A stretch of 64,000 bases of DNA, from positions 1 to 64,000 of the forward strand of contig JALJCO010012924.1 in NCBI GenBank assembly GCA_023101725.1, in the 5' to 3' direction. A model generated the notes under the pieces. The model ran no database searches. It was not told where the DNA came from and saw only the letters and a program-made list of their open reading frames with translations. Below, in pieces: positions 18,901 to 32,600 of this stretch. This stretch comes from Atherinomorus stipes (Eukaryota > Chordata > Actinopteri > Atheriniformes > Atherinidae). Both the position numbers and the translations under genes were made by a program. The first letter of the stretch is position 1. Each line of letters opens with the position of its first letter.

Positions 18901-21900
18901 GTTTGAAAATTAATTTCCTTAATTTTGGGGGATTGGCGATCGGCCTCTAAGACATGCAGAGCAGTTGGTCCTGAAGACCAGAGTTGAGAAACACTGATCT
19001 AGACTGTCATAGATATATAATAAAGGCCTGTAAGTTATTTTATCAACCAATTCAAACCTTGTGGCATTGTGATAGCAAATTATCGCTGTGGACTTTACAT
19101 GAAAGTCCACCTGGTTTGGCTCAAAACAGGTCTGAAATGTAAGCTGCTGAGCAAGTTTAATTTCTGTGTGAAAATGAGAGACTAAAGGAACTGATCATTT
19201 TGTAGTTTGGACAGTGATGCTGGAAACCTCTCATTTATACTGCAGCTGAGAACAAGACCTTAAGTACAGTTAAAACTAGTTTTCACCAGTATTTAAATTT
19301 TTCTATCAAACTAAATTGGAATATTGCAGCTGTCAGTTATTAAAAAAAAAAAAAAAATTAAAAAATTGGCATTGGCAGGTGATCGGCCAGAAAACTGGAA
19401 TCAGTGCACCCCTGGAGACATTCCCTCAGAAAGTTTACAATGTAAATATCTAACTCTGTATTCCTTTGACAGTACTAAAAAACAAACATGATCAGGCTCT
19501 GACACTTTTCTGAAACTGCAGTCAGTTAGGTGGCGCAAGCAATCTTACCAAACATGTCTTCAGAAATCCATCAGGCCACTTCTTCAGAAACAAAAGGTAG
19601 GCCGTGAAGAGATGCAGACCCTCTGTAGGCAAGCACATCTGTTGTCTAAAAGAAATGCATAAAACTTGTGACATAAAATAAAAATCCTGTTTTATCAGAC
19701 ATTCATTTATTCAATGTTTTCTTTATCAAAACCTGGAACGCTTTTTGACTTTTTTTCCCCCAAAATACACAGTTCTACCTATTCCATACACTACACTGTG
19801 AAATACACACAAATAAAATCATTGCATTTCATGCATGCTTTTGACAATTTGTCAGTGTCACATTTAATTTGGTAGGGTTGGGGTGCTGATTTGATGCTTG
19901 ACTATATTTAAAAAGTCTGAATTCAGTAAGTCTAAATTACTGGTGTTGGTGTCCCCCATCGTCCATTTAGTGACAGATCAGTCCTAAATAAAATTAAACT
20001 GAGGATTCAAAATATGGCACAAAATATTTACTGTATTACCTGCTGATCCAAGCGGTTTAGAAGAGTCCTTAGGTCCTTCTCTAGTCTTCCCCAGTGTGAT
20101 GTGTACATTTCAATGAGTTGTGTAGAGTGTAGATCCAACAATGATAGGAAGGTCTTCATTAAGTCCACTCGTCTAATTCTGAAGAACAGTGCACACATCT
20201 TAAAAGATAATAGTGTACATAACACGCCATCATGAGTGTCAGGGAGAAAAAAAAAACACGTACAATTAACTTACTGTCAGCGGTTGCAGTCTGCAAAAGT
20301 CTACAGTGGGAGAATTTCAATGTGTATAACACATAACAGTAGGAAAACCAAGAACTAACCTGTTCTTGGACAAACAACGTAGGCCATCTTTTCATGACAT
20401 CAGCAACAAGGGGTTCTTCATCCTCTCGTTTCCTTCTCTGTCATAACAAATGTCACTTCCATTCTGGAATCGATCAAGGTCTTGTTGGGAACCATTTTCA
20501 TTGTTTCACCTTCCAATGCCTGCATGTCAACAAAAACAAAATTAAGTTAAATGCAGTTAAATGTTTCCCGTTAAAAGAAAAAAAAAAAAAAGCTATGCAC
20601 AGGTGTTGAACACAATTCAATTCAAGGCAAAATCCAAATCCAGGCAGCCACGTTCCTGCAGTTTACATTTATAAATGTCAGTTTTGCCATGTTTTTGCTT
20701 TTAAATATTTTTAACAGAATAACATTATTAAAGTTTTCAGTTGTATGAACAGCCATAATAACTTATCAAAACAGGTCTCTCTTGTAAATGAGATCTTATA
20801 TCGTACAATAATAATAATTGCATAAACTGTCAACAGTATATTTAATTGTTTTATGAACAAATAAGTTAAAACTGTTTCAACTCTTCACCAACAGAGTTCA
20901 TCTTATGTAGGTGTGACGACACAATCATCTTCACAGGGGCTATGTACATGTAGTAGCTAATACAAACAGACGTTTAATAAGAACATTTTTGACATCTGGA
21001 AGACATTTGTTTGTTAAATCCTCATATAACCACTGAACTATTAAAAGGAGCTACAGGTTTACGCGGGAGAGGGGGGAGGCGGGCGGGGGACGGGACTTCA
21101 AAGACTTTTAAACACCCCGACTTAGTTTTAAGTATAGTTAGACTTACCTAAGGTTTCCCAATTTTAATTCTAATATTTGACTGGACACACGTAAAAGTTG
21201 TGAACTAGGATAAATACTTACATTAATTCAAACTTAGCTGCTAGCTTGGTGAACTCCTGCAGTTCAAATAAAGCGAACGTTAAAACCTGGGGTTTGAGCA
21301 AAACAAATTATTAACATTTGCTACGGAGTTTAACAGACAACTGTTACAGAAAACATATTTTTGGACAAACAGGCTTACCTGCTCACTGCTGTAGAGGCAC
21401 GGAGTGAAGAATATCCGCTGTTTAACACAGCACACAGTTGCGTTGCGGTTGTTGTAGATATGGGGAGACTTGCGCATGTGCGACCTGTAGTATTGGCAAA
21501 GAACTGCGCATGCGCGACATGTGGGGGCGCATGACGTCACCCTTTAGTTGAACAGTTGGATGCATAACTCATGATCTTAAGTTTTCTCAACTTAAAAATT
21601 CCTTTTCATTGCACAACTAATTAGTAAACTTCGAATTCTGAGTTAGCTCAGCTCTTTTTTAAATTATTAGTTAATCTAACTCATAAAATAGTGTTGAGGT
21701 AACAAATTAGTAGTTGGCGTTTTAACAGTGTACTGAGGTCTACACTGTCCTCTAACATTCATGCCATTAAAGAACACATAGTAGTAGTGATGTTTAACAG
21801 ATGGTCCCAATTTACATGAGGCTTTACACACACACACGCACACACAAACTGTAAAAACCCAGATAGAAAAAAAAAAGGTTTGTCCCAATTATGGCCCACA

Positions 21901-24900
21901 TTTGGCCTTGATTTAAGGCGTTGACTCCATGTGAGTGTGGCTTGTGGCTGCCAGGTCTCCAAAACATGACCTCCATAAGTGGCCCAAACCATATTAGGCC
22001 CAAACGTGTCAGCTACCTGAAAAGATGACATCATCTTTTTTTTTTTTTACAATCACACTTTCAAAACATCTAAACGCAGAAATGTGTAGTGAGAAATCCA
22101 TCAGTGGATTAAATGATGGATACTTACAGTACAATCGAGCATCTTAAACAGTAACTCTTAACTCTAGGAGTACAACATGTAATCTGAAAGCTTTTCCAAC
22201 ATCTCCTGAATGAAATACATGATAGCTTAAGGCTGAGAAAATACTTGTTAACTTTGTGTGACAGTGAGGGGTCCTGTCACTATGCCCCCCAACGATCATG
22301 TGCCCTGGCTACTTGGCCGCAGAGATACCCCTTTGGCTGACTGGTTAGTGGGCATGACTCTCACCTGGGAGTCTGGGGTAGAATCCCACCCGGGTCCTCC
22401 TTGTGTAACTTGCCACATTTGCGTAGGGAACCAGCTCTACAGTCATTTGCATACTTGCTTGAATAGGGGGCACATTAAAAAACCTGACAGAATTTCTCGG
22501 ATGTGAACAAAAAGTGGAGTTAGTCTGACTTATTTTGGGATTGTGGCAAAGAAGACAGCTGTTTTGCAGATGGTATAACACCTGTAAACCAAGTGCAACA
22601 CAACACTGGTGAGCATGCCTCGCTTGTCAACTTTCTTAAACGACTGATCTCTCACCAGCTATTGCTGTCTTCTACCAAACATCCAGTCAAACTGGTCCCT
22701 GCACTCCCCTACTGGTTATGTGCATATTGCAGCTTACAAATGTATAGCTTTAATTTTTACACAAATACTTTAAACGAATGCAACATACACCAGGCAGCCA
22801 TGATGAACACACACACAAGTAATTGATAATATTTCAGTTAGCTTGTTCCTTTAAAAAAAAAAAACAAATTATTGTGAGTTTATTCTGCTGTCTAGAAGGG
22901 AAAGTTAAGTTCGTTAACTTGCCATTCTTTGAACAAATGTCTGAAGCTTCATAATTTGGACCCAATGGACCAGATGTTTTTTGCATGTCTTCTTTTTTTT
23001 TTTTTTAAATCAGGTTCAAAGGTCACTGAAGGGCTGGTTATTTGGTTCAATCAAGTGAAATGTACAGTGAAAAGATTTTTTGCATATTAATCCAAAGTGG
23101 ACTTTCTAAAAAAAGATAAATTGATCTATGATTTATTGTCAAAAGCCTATTTATGGTTTCAGAACATTTCTACAAAAGGGAAATTTCTTTTGTTTTTGTC
23201 CAAGAGTAAATCCACATACAGGACACTTTACCGCCCATCTCCCGTTTTCTAACAGAACCTGGAGTTTCATGGTGTGATCCGCTTCTACTTTGAGGATCAT
23301 ACGGAAGGAAACGTGGCCACAAAGTGCCTCCGTGTTTGCAGCAGCTCTCCAACTCGAGAGGTCATCGAAACTCTTTCAGAGAAATTCAGGCCTGACATGA
23401 AAATGCTGACGACTAGTTATTCCCTGTATGAGATCCACACTAATAAAGGTAAGCAGTTTTTATTCCTGTGAAAAAATAAAAAGCTGGACTTAGAACCATG
23501 TCTTCGCCTTATTGATGGGAACTTTGAATTAACCTGCAGTTCCAACTTTGGATTGAGAAGAACCACAAACATTCTAGTAAACATTCAAACAAGGTTTTGA
23601 ACACTTCCTAAGCATTTGGGCCAAAAAAGTATCCCTGAAGTAGACAATTTTAAGTGTTGAGGATGTCTCTGTAGTGGGCTGGCAACCTGTCCAGGGTGTG
23701 TCCAGTCTTTCACCCGATTCCATCTGGGAAAGACTCCAGCACCCAGCAACTGGTCAGATGAGGTGTTTGACTTAAATTACTCAGTGTGAATAAACACTAC
23801 TCAACTGAGCGCCCCTCCCCTCGGGCTAATGGAGCCTATTCAGCTCAATCCTCTCCTTCAAAGCTCGGAAGCGGGTGAAAGCCAAACCGATATTAACCCT
23901 GGTTTTCCAGCGTACACTATCTAAAGCTCTTTTCACCGCAGAGCACCTTTTCTTTGCTGTGTCTGCTGTTTTTTTCTTCCTTTTTTTTTTGAGAGTTCGA
24001 GTGACTGGCGTCTGCTCCAATCATGAGCTTATCCCCACACCGTCATGCACTTAGCTCTTTCATTGGCTCGTGATATATATAGAAATCTCCGCCCAAAAAC
24101 ATCCCAAACACACTAAAACAAAGGGAAAAAGCTAATTACAGACAGAAGGAGAGGGAGTTGCAAACAAACTCACCACCACACAAAAGGTGTATTGTTTATT
24201 TTCAGGGGGGAAACTTTGGAATTTACTTTTAAAGAAGATGGAAGAATAGTTGGATAGATTTTCATGGCTGATGACATCATTTTTTAGATTTTTAGGCTTT
24301 TACCTTTTATATAGTTTTCAATATGAGTGCTGGCAAATGGTTTAAAATTTCTATAAAAATCTACTGGAAATACAGGTTCCCTTTTCTTTCTTTTTTTTAT
24401 TTTTAAAGGGTCCACATTCTAGGTTGTACATCACTGACTATTACAACTAAAGTGGTCAAATTATAAAGGATATTTACTGTACAGTATGTCAAAAGCCTGA
24501 AGGGTTTCAGCTTAACATTTCCGATCATTCTAGATTTTACCTAAAAGCTTTCGTTTATTTGTTTTATTTCTTTCACAGTCAGAATCTTACCAAACTTTTA
24601 TTAACTTTAGTGTTTCCCTAACCTGGTAGGGTGGCACTCCCACAGTTCCGACCTCATAATAACCTGACCTTTCTGCTGCCCTTTGTGGAGACTGTTTGCC
24701 TTTCTTAGATTTTTCTTGTTTGCATGAGCGTGATGAGGAACACATCACATCAGATGTCTTCATGAAGAAAGAACATGGGTGGATATTAAACCAGCTTTAT
24801 GAAATAAAATCAGCATTTAGTTAAAAAAAAAAAAAAAAAGTATTGCGGTTGCTTAGTTGTTTCAAGAATATAATCACGTTATTTCTTTCTATTTTTTATG

Positions 24901-27900
24901 TTGCAAAAGAACGCAAGCTGGATCTGGATGAGAGACCTTTGGTTGTACAACTGAGCTGGAAATCAGTCAATAGAGAAGGACGCTTTGTGCTCAAAAAAGA
25001 CAAGGACAGTTTGGAGGTAAACCTCTAATAATACTGAAAAATAACAATTGTGAATTATTCTATGACTCTGCTCTGCTTATATGTTGGAACAATGAAGGAA
25101 AGCTGTCACGAGAAGGAAAAAGGGAGCGTCATTCAAACCTTTAAGAGGACGCTGTCACGAAAAGGAAAGACAAAGGAGAAGAGCAAAACCAGTGCCGCAG
25201 ACAGGTTATCAGAGGATGAGAGCGGGTAAAATGTTCACTTATTTCCCGGTCACAGGACATGCTGTGCTAAAGATTAACATCCTTCTCTTTAAAATTAAAA
25301 TCCAGATCAACAGAAGACCTACTGAACAACAACACAGAGACCCAGAAACACTGCAAAGAGAAGAAACAGGAGCACAGGCAGGCTCCTGAGAGAGTAAGCA
25401 ATACTAGACAGCACAATCATTTTATACTGCTTAAATACTCTGTACATGGTCAGGAAGCAGAATTTTTCACATTTATGTCATTCAGCCCTTTCAGCTCAGC
25501 CCAGATTACCCATTGAGATTCACTTCTGTGATCACGGTGAGTGTGAAACAAAACCACACCTTGTCTTTGTGTGATTTCTTTCTTTCTTTTTAGTTTCATA
25601 CTCGGCAGTTGAAAGCACATTTCCTTCCTGTCTCATAATGTCATCCTGCCCCCTGCTGGTGTTTCCACATTGCAGCTGAGGAGCCCTTCCTGTCTGCAGT
25701 CATTAATTACACCAACAGCTCCACAGTTCATTTCAAGCTCTCACCTGCTTACATCCTCTATGCTGCGGGCCGGTTTGCTCTGCAACGCCATTACGCTCCA
25801 GGCTCTCCATCTTCTGAACACACACACCGCGCAACCTTAATCACAAACACAATGGTGGCCATGACAGGGAAGGTCATCCAGGCAAGTTTATGAGAACTTT
25901 TCAGACTTTTGTGTTTAGTTGCAAACGTCAGTTTGTTTCAGATTGTTAAAAACAATCTTAATATGGATTTTTTAAATGCTCAAAGTGAGATCTACATGGG
26001 TTCCTAAAGTTACTATGATGCTGCAATGTGAGCTGTGTTTGCATCTCCAGAGGCAGCATACCATCGCCGGGGCCCTCGCCTTCTGGATGGCCAATTCCTC
26101 TGAGCTTCTGAACTTCCTCAAACATGACAAAGACCTCAGCCTGCTTACACTGCAGAGTCAGCTGGGCCTGTCCCACCAGGTGCACAGAGCCTACAGGTAC
26201 GGATGACACCAGCGCAGGGATAAAATCCTCATCATATCCTTCCTCCCTGCAGTTTACACAGCAATCACCACTCTGCAAGACTTTTTCATCCAGTTTACGC
26301 CGTATAAATTGTCTGTAGAATATATTCATATGGACCAAAAAATGATCTTCCTGCAGGTGCATGAGTCCATACACTCACTGGCCACTCTATTAGGTTCAAA
26401 TCTTGTAATTAGCCAATTGTATGGCAGCAACTCAGTACATTTACTTACATAGACATTGTCAAGATGACTTGCTTAAGTTCCGGCTGGGCATGGAGAATGG
26501 AATAGATTTAATGGTGACTGCATGTGACATGGTCTGGGTATTTCAGAATCTGCTGATCTGCTGGGATTTTCCTACACACAACCACAGAGAATGGTCTGTG
26601 AGTCCAGTGAGTCGTTGTCTGGACCAGAATGCCTTGTTGTCAGAGGAAAATGAGTGGTTGATAGATTGGCAAAGGCCAGAAAACCATCTCTGAATGTACA
26701 ACACATTAAACCTTCATACAGAGAAGACATACTGGGTATCACTCCAGTCAGCTAAGAACAGGAAGCTGAAACCACAATTCACACTCTTTCACCAAAACTC
26801 GGCAATAGAAGATGGAAAAACATTTCCTGGTCTGATAAGTCTCAGTTTCAGCTCCACATCCAGATGGTGGAAACATCATGAAAGCATGGATCCATCCTGC
26901 ATATCAGTGGTTCAGACTGGTGCTGTAATGGGGAGGGTGATATTTCTTGGCATACTTCTGGCACCTTAGTACCAACACCACATGGTTACAGATCATGGTT
27001 ACACCACAGCCTACCTGAGTATTGTTGCTGACCATGTCCACCCCACATAACAATGAGTTCACGGTTCTCTAACGGCCTCCACAGTCACCAGATCTCAGTC
27101 CAACAGAGCAGCTTTGGGATGTGGTGGAACAAGAGGTTCTCATCATGGATGTGCAGCCGACTAATCTGCAGGAATTGTGTGATGCTGTCATGTCAATATG
27201 GAGCAAAATCTCAGGGGAATGTTTCCAACACCTTGTTGAATCTGTGACACAGAGAATTACGACACTTCTGAAAGTAAAAGCAAGTAAAATCTGGTACTAG
27301 CATAATATTGTACCAAATAAAGTGACTGGTGAATGTACTGTATATATATAATAGAACCTTGTTCAAGTCACAATTTAACGACATTCTGCAGGAGTTTGGC
27401 ATCTATAAAGACTAATTACTTTAGTTTTGGAAGATTGAATAATTCCAACTCATTATAATTCATTTTTCAGGTGTTTTTGTTTCATAACAGACTAAGTACA
27501 GGTCATTTTAGCACCTGGAGTCTTTTACTACTGAACCATGCTGCTATATGAGTGTTGTTTGTTATTGTCTTGCTGAAATTCTCAAGACCTTTGCTGAAAA
27601 AGATGTCATGGATTTCACAGATGTGCCAAAGCTTGCATGTATTTATGCATTTGTAGATGAACATGTTTATCATGTTAAATCCTCTAATTCACCTCTGCAT
27701 TATTCCTAATCCAGGATTTTAAGATATAAAACAGGAGTTGCAGAAGAATAATTAAGCTTTGCTTTGTTCTTTATTGATCTGTTTTTTTTTTTTTTATTTT
27801 CTAAAGTTTCCTGCTACAGTGTCTACAGAACGAGTTAAGAAAGCATTTACCAACTTTTCTGATTGATCCTGAGCAACACGGCACACTTCCAGCTGGAATA

Positions 27901-29625
27901 GGTACGTCTGATCATTTTACAGAGATTAAATATTTCTATCTGAGCGCCCCTCTTGAGCATTTCCCTTTGTCCCGCTGTTACAGAGATGGTGCTGAACACC
28001 TTGATGAATGCCATGTCCCTGTTACGCCGCTGTCGGGTCAACCCTGCCCTCACCATTCAGCTCTTTTCCCACCTCTTTCATTTCATCAGCATTTGGCTCT
28101 TCAACCAGCTCATGAGCCCAGAAGCCAGCACTCCAGGTCTGCGCTCCCATTACTGGGGATCTGCTCTCCGCCAGAGGCTCACGGCCATCGAAGCCTGGGC
28201 GGAGAGGCAGGGCCTGGAGCTGGCTGCCGACTGCCACCTGGGACACATCATACAGGTGTTAAACTCCCTGCACTGCATGTCTTAACGCTTGTAAAAACAA
28301 GGATTGAACTGAGGTTTTATTATAAAAAAATGGATCTATTACTTATTCCACTACTAAGCTAAGCCTGAATCAAGTGTTTCTCTGTATTATCTGCACCTCT
28401 GAAAGATAATACAGCTCATTGTGAGCTCTCAGCTTTCATTTACAGTGTGCAAGAATATCTGTCTTTAGGAGCAAGATGCTAAAATAGTACCGCCTGGCTG
28501 TTTCTAGGCAACCACACTCCTGACCATGAATAAGTACTCAATGCAAGATGCCAAGGACATTCAGAGTACCTGTTTCAAGTTGAACTCACTGCAGCTGCGG
28601 ATGTTGCTGTCTGGCTACCTCTATGCAACCAATGAGCCTCACATCCCCCCTGTGAGTACTTTCCCTCCCCCAAAGCCATGTAACGCATCAAAAAAAACAG
28701 CATGTGTTAATCAGAGCACCACCACAGATCAAGCAGCGGTGATATTTGGTGTATTTTATGCGCATCTGGCACAGATGGACATAAGTTTTAGCTTTTTGAA
28801 TGCATCAGAAGCTTCAGCCACAGAATATGAACTCAGCAACATCGATTTACAATCGCATGAATAATTTACACTGATGAATATGATAATGAATAATACATGA
28901 AGGATAGTGAAGTGAGTTGACACATTACCCTGCTGCTTTTTGGTGAAATATTTCTCTAATATTTTCCTGAAGATGAGGTGTGAGAGGAAATGTTACTGGG
29001 ACCATAAATCCCATGTCGCCATCGCTGGCAATCAGTCAAAGTCGGCTGGAGGCCAGTTGTGGCTTAACGTGAGAAGAGGTAGAAGTGGGATGGGGAAGTG
29101 GCTTAAGGTGGGACAATTTATTTATTTATTCTTTTCTAAATTTTTGGCAGCCTGTCAGATTTTATGTGAGGATGAAGTGCAGCTGCTTTGCGTAAACACT
29201 TCCACCTGTGACTGTTTTCAGGAAGGTTCTTCCAGTTTTACACATTTTTATTGAATTATTTAAGACTCAGGATGTTGAATACCATACCAACCTGAAAGGG
29301 GAAAAGATTTTTGTGAATGGGCAACAACAGTCTTACTGAAAATCTGCCACACACATTTTTTTTAATATAAAAAATGAACTGCTGCTTAATAATGTACATC
29401 AGTTAAATGAATGAATGAATGATAACTTAAGATTTATTATGATTATTATCATAATTTTTTATATAGTTTGTTACTGAGATAACATTAGACTTTTTTTGTA
29501 ATCCCTGGCTGCCTATCATTTAAACAATTATATCATTCAGTTGGAAGAATATTTTTTTATATTTTTGTTATTATTGTTATGAATTTATTATATTTCATAT
29601 TATTATTATTATTATTATTATTATT

Positions 29626-29679
<54 letters not shown>

Positions 29680-32600
29680 TTGGTAGTGTGGTACTTTCTC
29701 AATCCTATGATTAAATCCTGTAAAAGACAATAATTGCTATTTTTTTAAAGCATATTTCTGTTGATTCCTTTTCTTAACATAATTCTTAAAGGGATAATAC
29801 ATTTCTGACATGGTGTTTCAAAATGTATGTAATCTTCTTTATAATCTCAAGATTACCTAAAAAAGTCTTCATACTAAAATGTTATCTCAAAATGTTGACT
29901 CAAATGATTTATTTGACTTATTACAATCAGAAAAAGGGACTTTCATGTTTCACACAGCCACAATAATAATTTTTGCATTTCAGGAACATCTTAATTTAAC
30001 TTTCTAATTATAATCAGTCACCAAGTTCCTTCTGCTGTTAATTAGTTTCTACATAAAAAACTCTCTTTATAAAACACTGCATATCAATATGAGATTAATG
30101 TGTAAAATGTGTGATGGGCCAACCTACTTGTTAATTTTTTAATCATGCGACAAATTGTAAATGATTAAACATTTTTAATTAGAAATATTCAATCTACAAA
30201 TGAACTGGTGAATAATATGAACCAAGGGGCAAACTCCGCCTCAGAACAGTGAAGCTTGCTTCCTCATTGTAAATAGTGTAATCCTCCCTTCATCCGCTAG
30301 GGGCTGGCTCCAGAGCGAGCAAATCCACATAGACTCCCATGTTAAAAACGCCAACTTCACAGCAGAAATAAACAGGTTTACAGCCTGGTTCAAAAAATCA
30401 TTTTAGGTTTATTAGGTCAAGTTTACCTTCATGTCAACTGTGAGGGGGGTGAATTTTTTTATAACTCATTCGTTTAGATGTTATTTATTCTTCAAATTAC
30501 ACATAATTAAGGGCGTGTCCTTATGATTGACATGCGGCAGACCGGAAGCTCCGCCTGCCGACCGGAGGCTCCTAGTTAGCTCCTTCTTTGCTCTTAATAA
30601 GGTCTCAGTTTGTTACAGAGTCGCACAACGGCTGTGTTTAGTCAGCGAATTGCAAGTCTAAGCATGTCTTACCTTAACCATAGGGGGCTTATCTTTGTTA
30701 GCTCCTCTTAGTTTCGTGTTAGCTCAGTTAGCGTTTAGCCCACAGTACGTCAGCTGTCAATCATTTGCCCCGCGGCCGCGCTGTGCCCATTTTAGTATTT
30801 TCCTGGAGTGACGACGTACGTGACATGGCAAGATGGCGACGGTAAGACACGCCCAACTGGCTTCACATTTCTCTATTCAGAAGAGACCGGAAGCTACGTC
30901 CAGTAATTATATACAGTCTATGATATGAACCCAAAATATTTCAAATGCACAGAATTTGTTGAAGTGCAGCAGATTTAATTAATTAGGTGGACAGTTACTC
31001 AGTCTTCTTGTAAGTATTTAATGACATTTCTTCAGTGAAAACAACTAAATTCAGCAATAATACAGTAATAACCCTTTTACAGCCTCCAGATCTCGCACAC
31101 CAGTCAGTTTCATCACTATCTCGCCTTTATGAAACACAGATGTTACACTAGTCCACCTCTGCAGGGAAGTCAAAGTCCAGGGTTATCTTTATCATCCTTA
31201 GACTCACAGCAGGCAGATTGGATGTCCCCTCTCTGGATCCTTGTCACACGATGACAAATGTCAATCGACTGTATGTACACCAACTCGACCTTTTCCTGAA
31301 ATATTTCCGCCGCCTCAGTGTCTGTCATCCTCGCTGCAGGATTTGATCGATGCTGTAGTGAGGGCTGCCGAGGCCTCAGCGGATAACCTGATTCAGAGTG
31401 AAGGACGCGACATCCAGCTGGAGGAGAGCCTCGACCTGCACCTGCCTTTCCTGCTTCCGGAGGGAGGATATTCCTGTGACACTGTGAGAGGAATCCCTCA
31501 GGGGTTTAGAGAGTTTATGGAGCCAATTTGCCAGAAAGGTATGAGATTCTGAAACCAAATGCCAGGGATGAACTGTTTCTGACCCTGAAAGGATTTCTTA
31601 GAGCTTGTATTTTATTACATCTTGCTTTGGTAGGTATTTGCTCTCTGACATCTCAGCCAAACTCCAAAGGCGACTGGACTGTGTTCTTCAATAACTCGGC
31701 TCCCTCTAAGGATGGAAGATATTTGGTGAAGAAAAACAGAACGTGTTGAATGGTTCAAGATAAACTGAAATATGATTAAACAGTGAGATAAAGTTCAGCA
31801 TTTTTATTTTTATTTTCTTAACAGGCAGCGCACAGACAGCCAGAAATTGAAACCATAACGTTACACAAGCCTTTGAACAGTGGGATGGGAGTCAGCATTG
31901 TAGCTGCCAAGGTGACTCTGTAAATTTGGGCAGAATGTTGTAAAATTTCATCATGGAAACTAAATACACAAAAGTTCAGTGAATGAACGGCCTCTTCTTT
32001 TTTTTTGCCACAGGGAGCGGGGCAGGATAACCTTGGGATCTATATTAAATCTGTAGTCAAGGGAGGACCAGCTGAAATGGTGAGATTTTCATGCAGCTGA
32101 GCTTCAGGGCTGACACAGAAAATGCATTTTTATGATATTACAGCGGGAAAGACGGCAGTAATGACGTGCTTCTCTGCTCGTGCAGGACGGGAGGTTAGCA
32201 GCTGGAGATCAGCTGCTCAGCGTGGACCGTCACAATCTGGTTGGACTCAGCCAGGAAAGGTAGCTGCACCACAGCTCCTTGTACAGTTGGGAAAATGTTT
32301 CTTTTAGAGAGTGAAGCAGGGCTTCAAAAAGTACCCATTATGTTGCTATTATTATTTTTTTTAGTTATTAATAATTAGTGGGTAAAATTCTAATGACTTT
32401 TACAACTTTAATGTCTGATCATCAATCAGTGAGATAGGTTATATACAATATTAATGTAATGTCAAAGTCATTTTAATTAACTTTTTATCATGCTGACATG
32501 CTAAAATAACCTGCTGTATCATTAAAAGTAAATTTGTGATTCTTGAACTTTGATATGACTTTTTGCTCACAGAAAAGCATAGTTTTTAATCTCATTACTT

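Larger units (their letters stand above)
16725..21739 (-). mobile_element. CACTGTAA-type DNA element carrying a SAMD3-like gene
   Basis: The left end reads TACACTGTAAGAAAAG (from 16734) and the right end is the complement of TACACTGTTAAAACG (to 21732). ACCTCAGT just outside the left end is also mirrored on the right. Both end regions are rich in AACTTAA/TTGAG blocks, and 16745-17170 is itself a palindrome (AAAAAGTAAGGCAACCAGCT and its complement). Such ends mark a very common teleost repeat family. The interior holds a multi-exon gene remnant on the minus strand. It occupies most of intron 1 of the afadin-like gene, in antisense orientation. No transposase was recognised. Confidence 0.65.

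Noticed and set aside
21865..22010. GGCCCAAA/TGGCCC-rich stretch as a satellite
   Set aside because: Only loosely repeated motifs without a clear period.
25486..25536. Earlier acceptor for afadin-like exon 6 (reading PFQLSPDYPLRF)
   Set aside because: The phase would not fit exon 7. The acceptor at 25498-25499 gives LPIEIHF, matching afadin, and joins in frame.
28526..28864. 112-codon frame after afadin-like exon 11
   Set aside because: Exon 11 ends at the donor at 28652; the rest is intron read-through.
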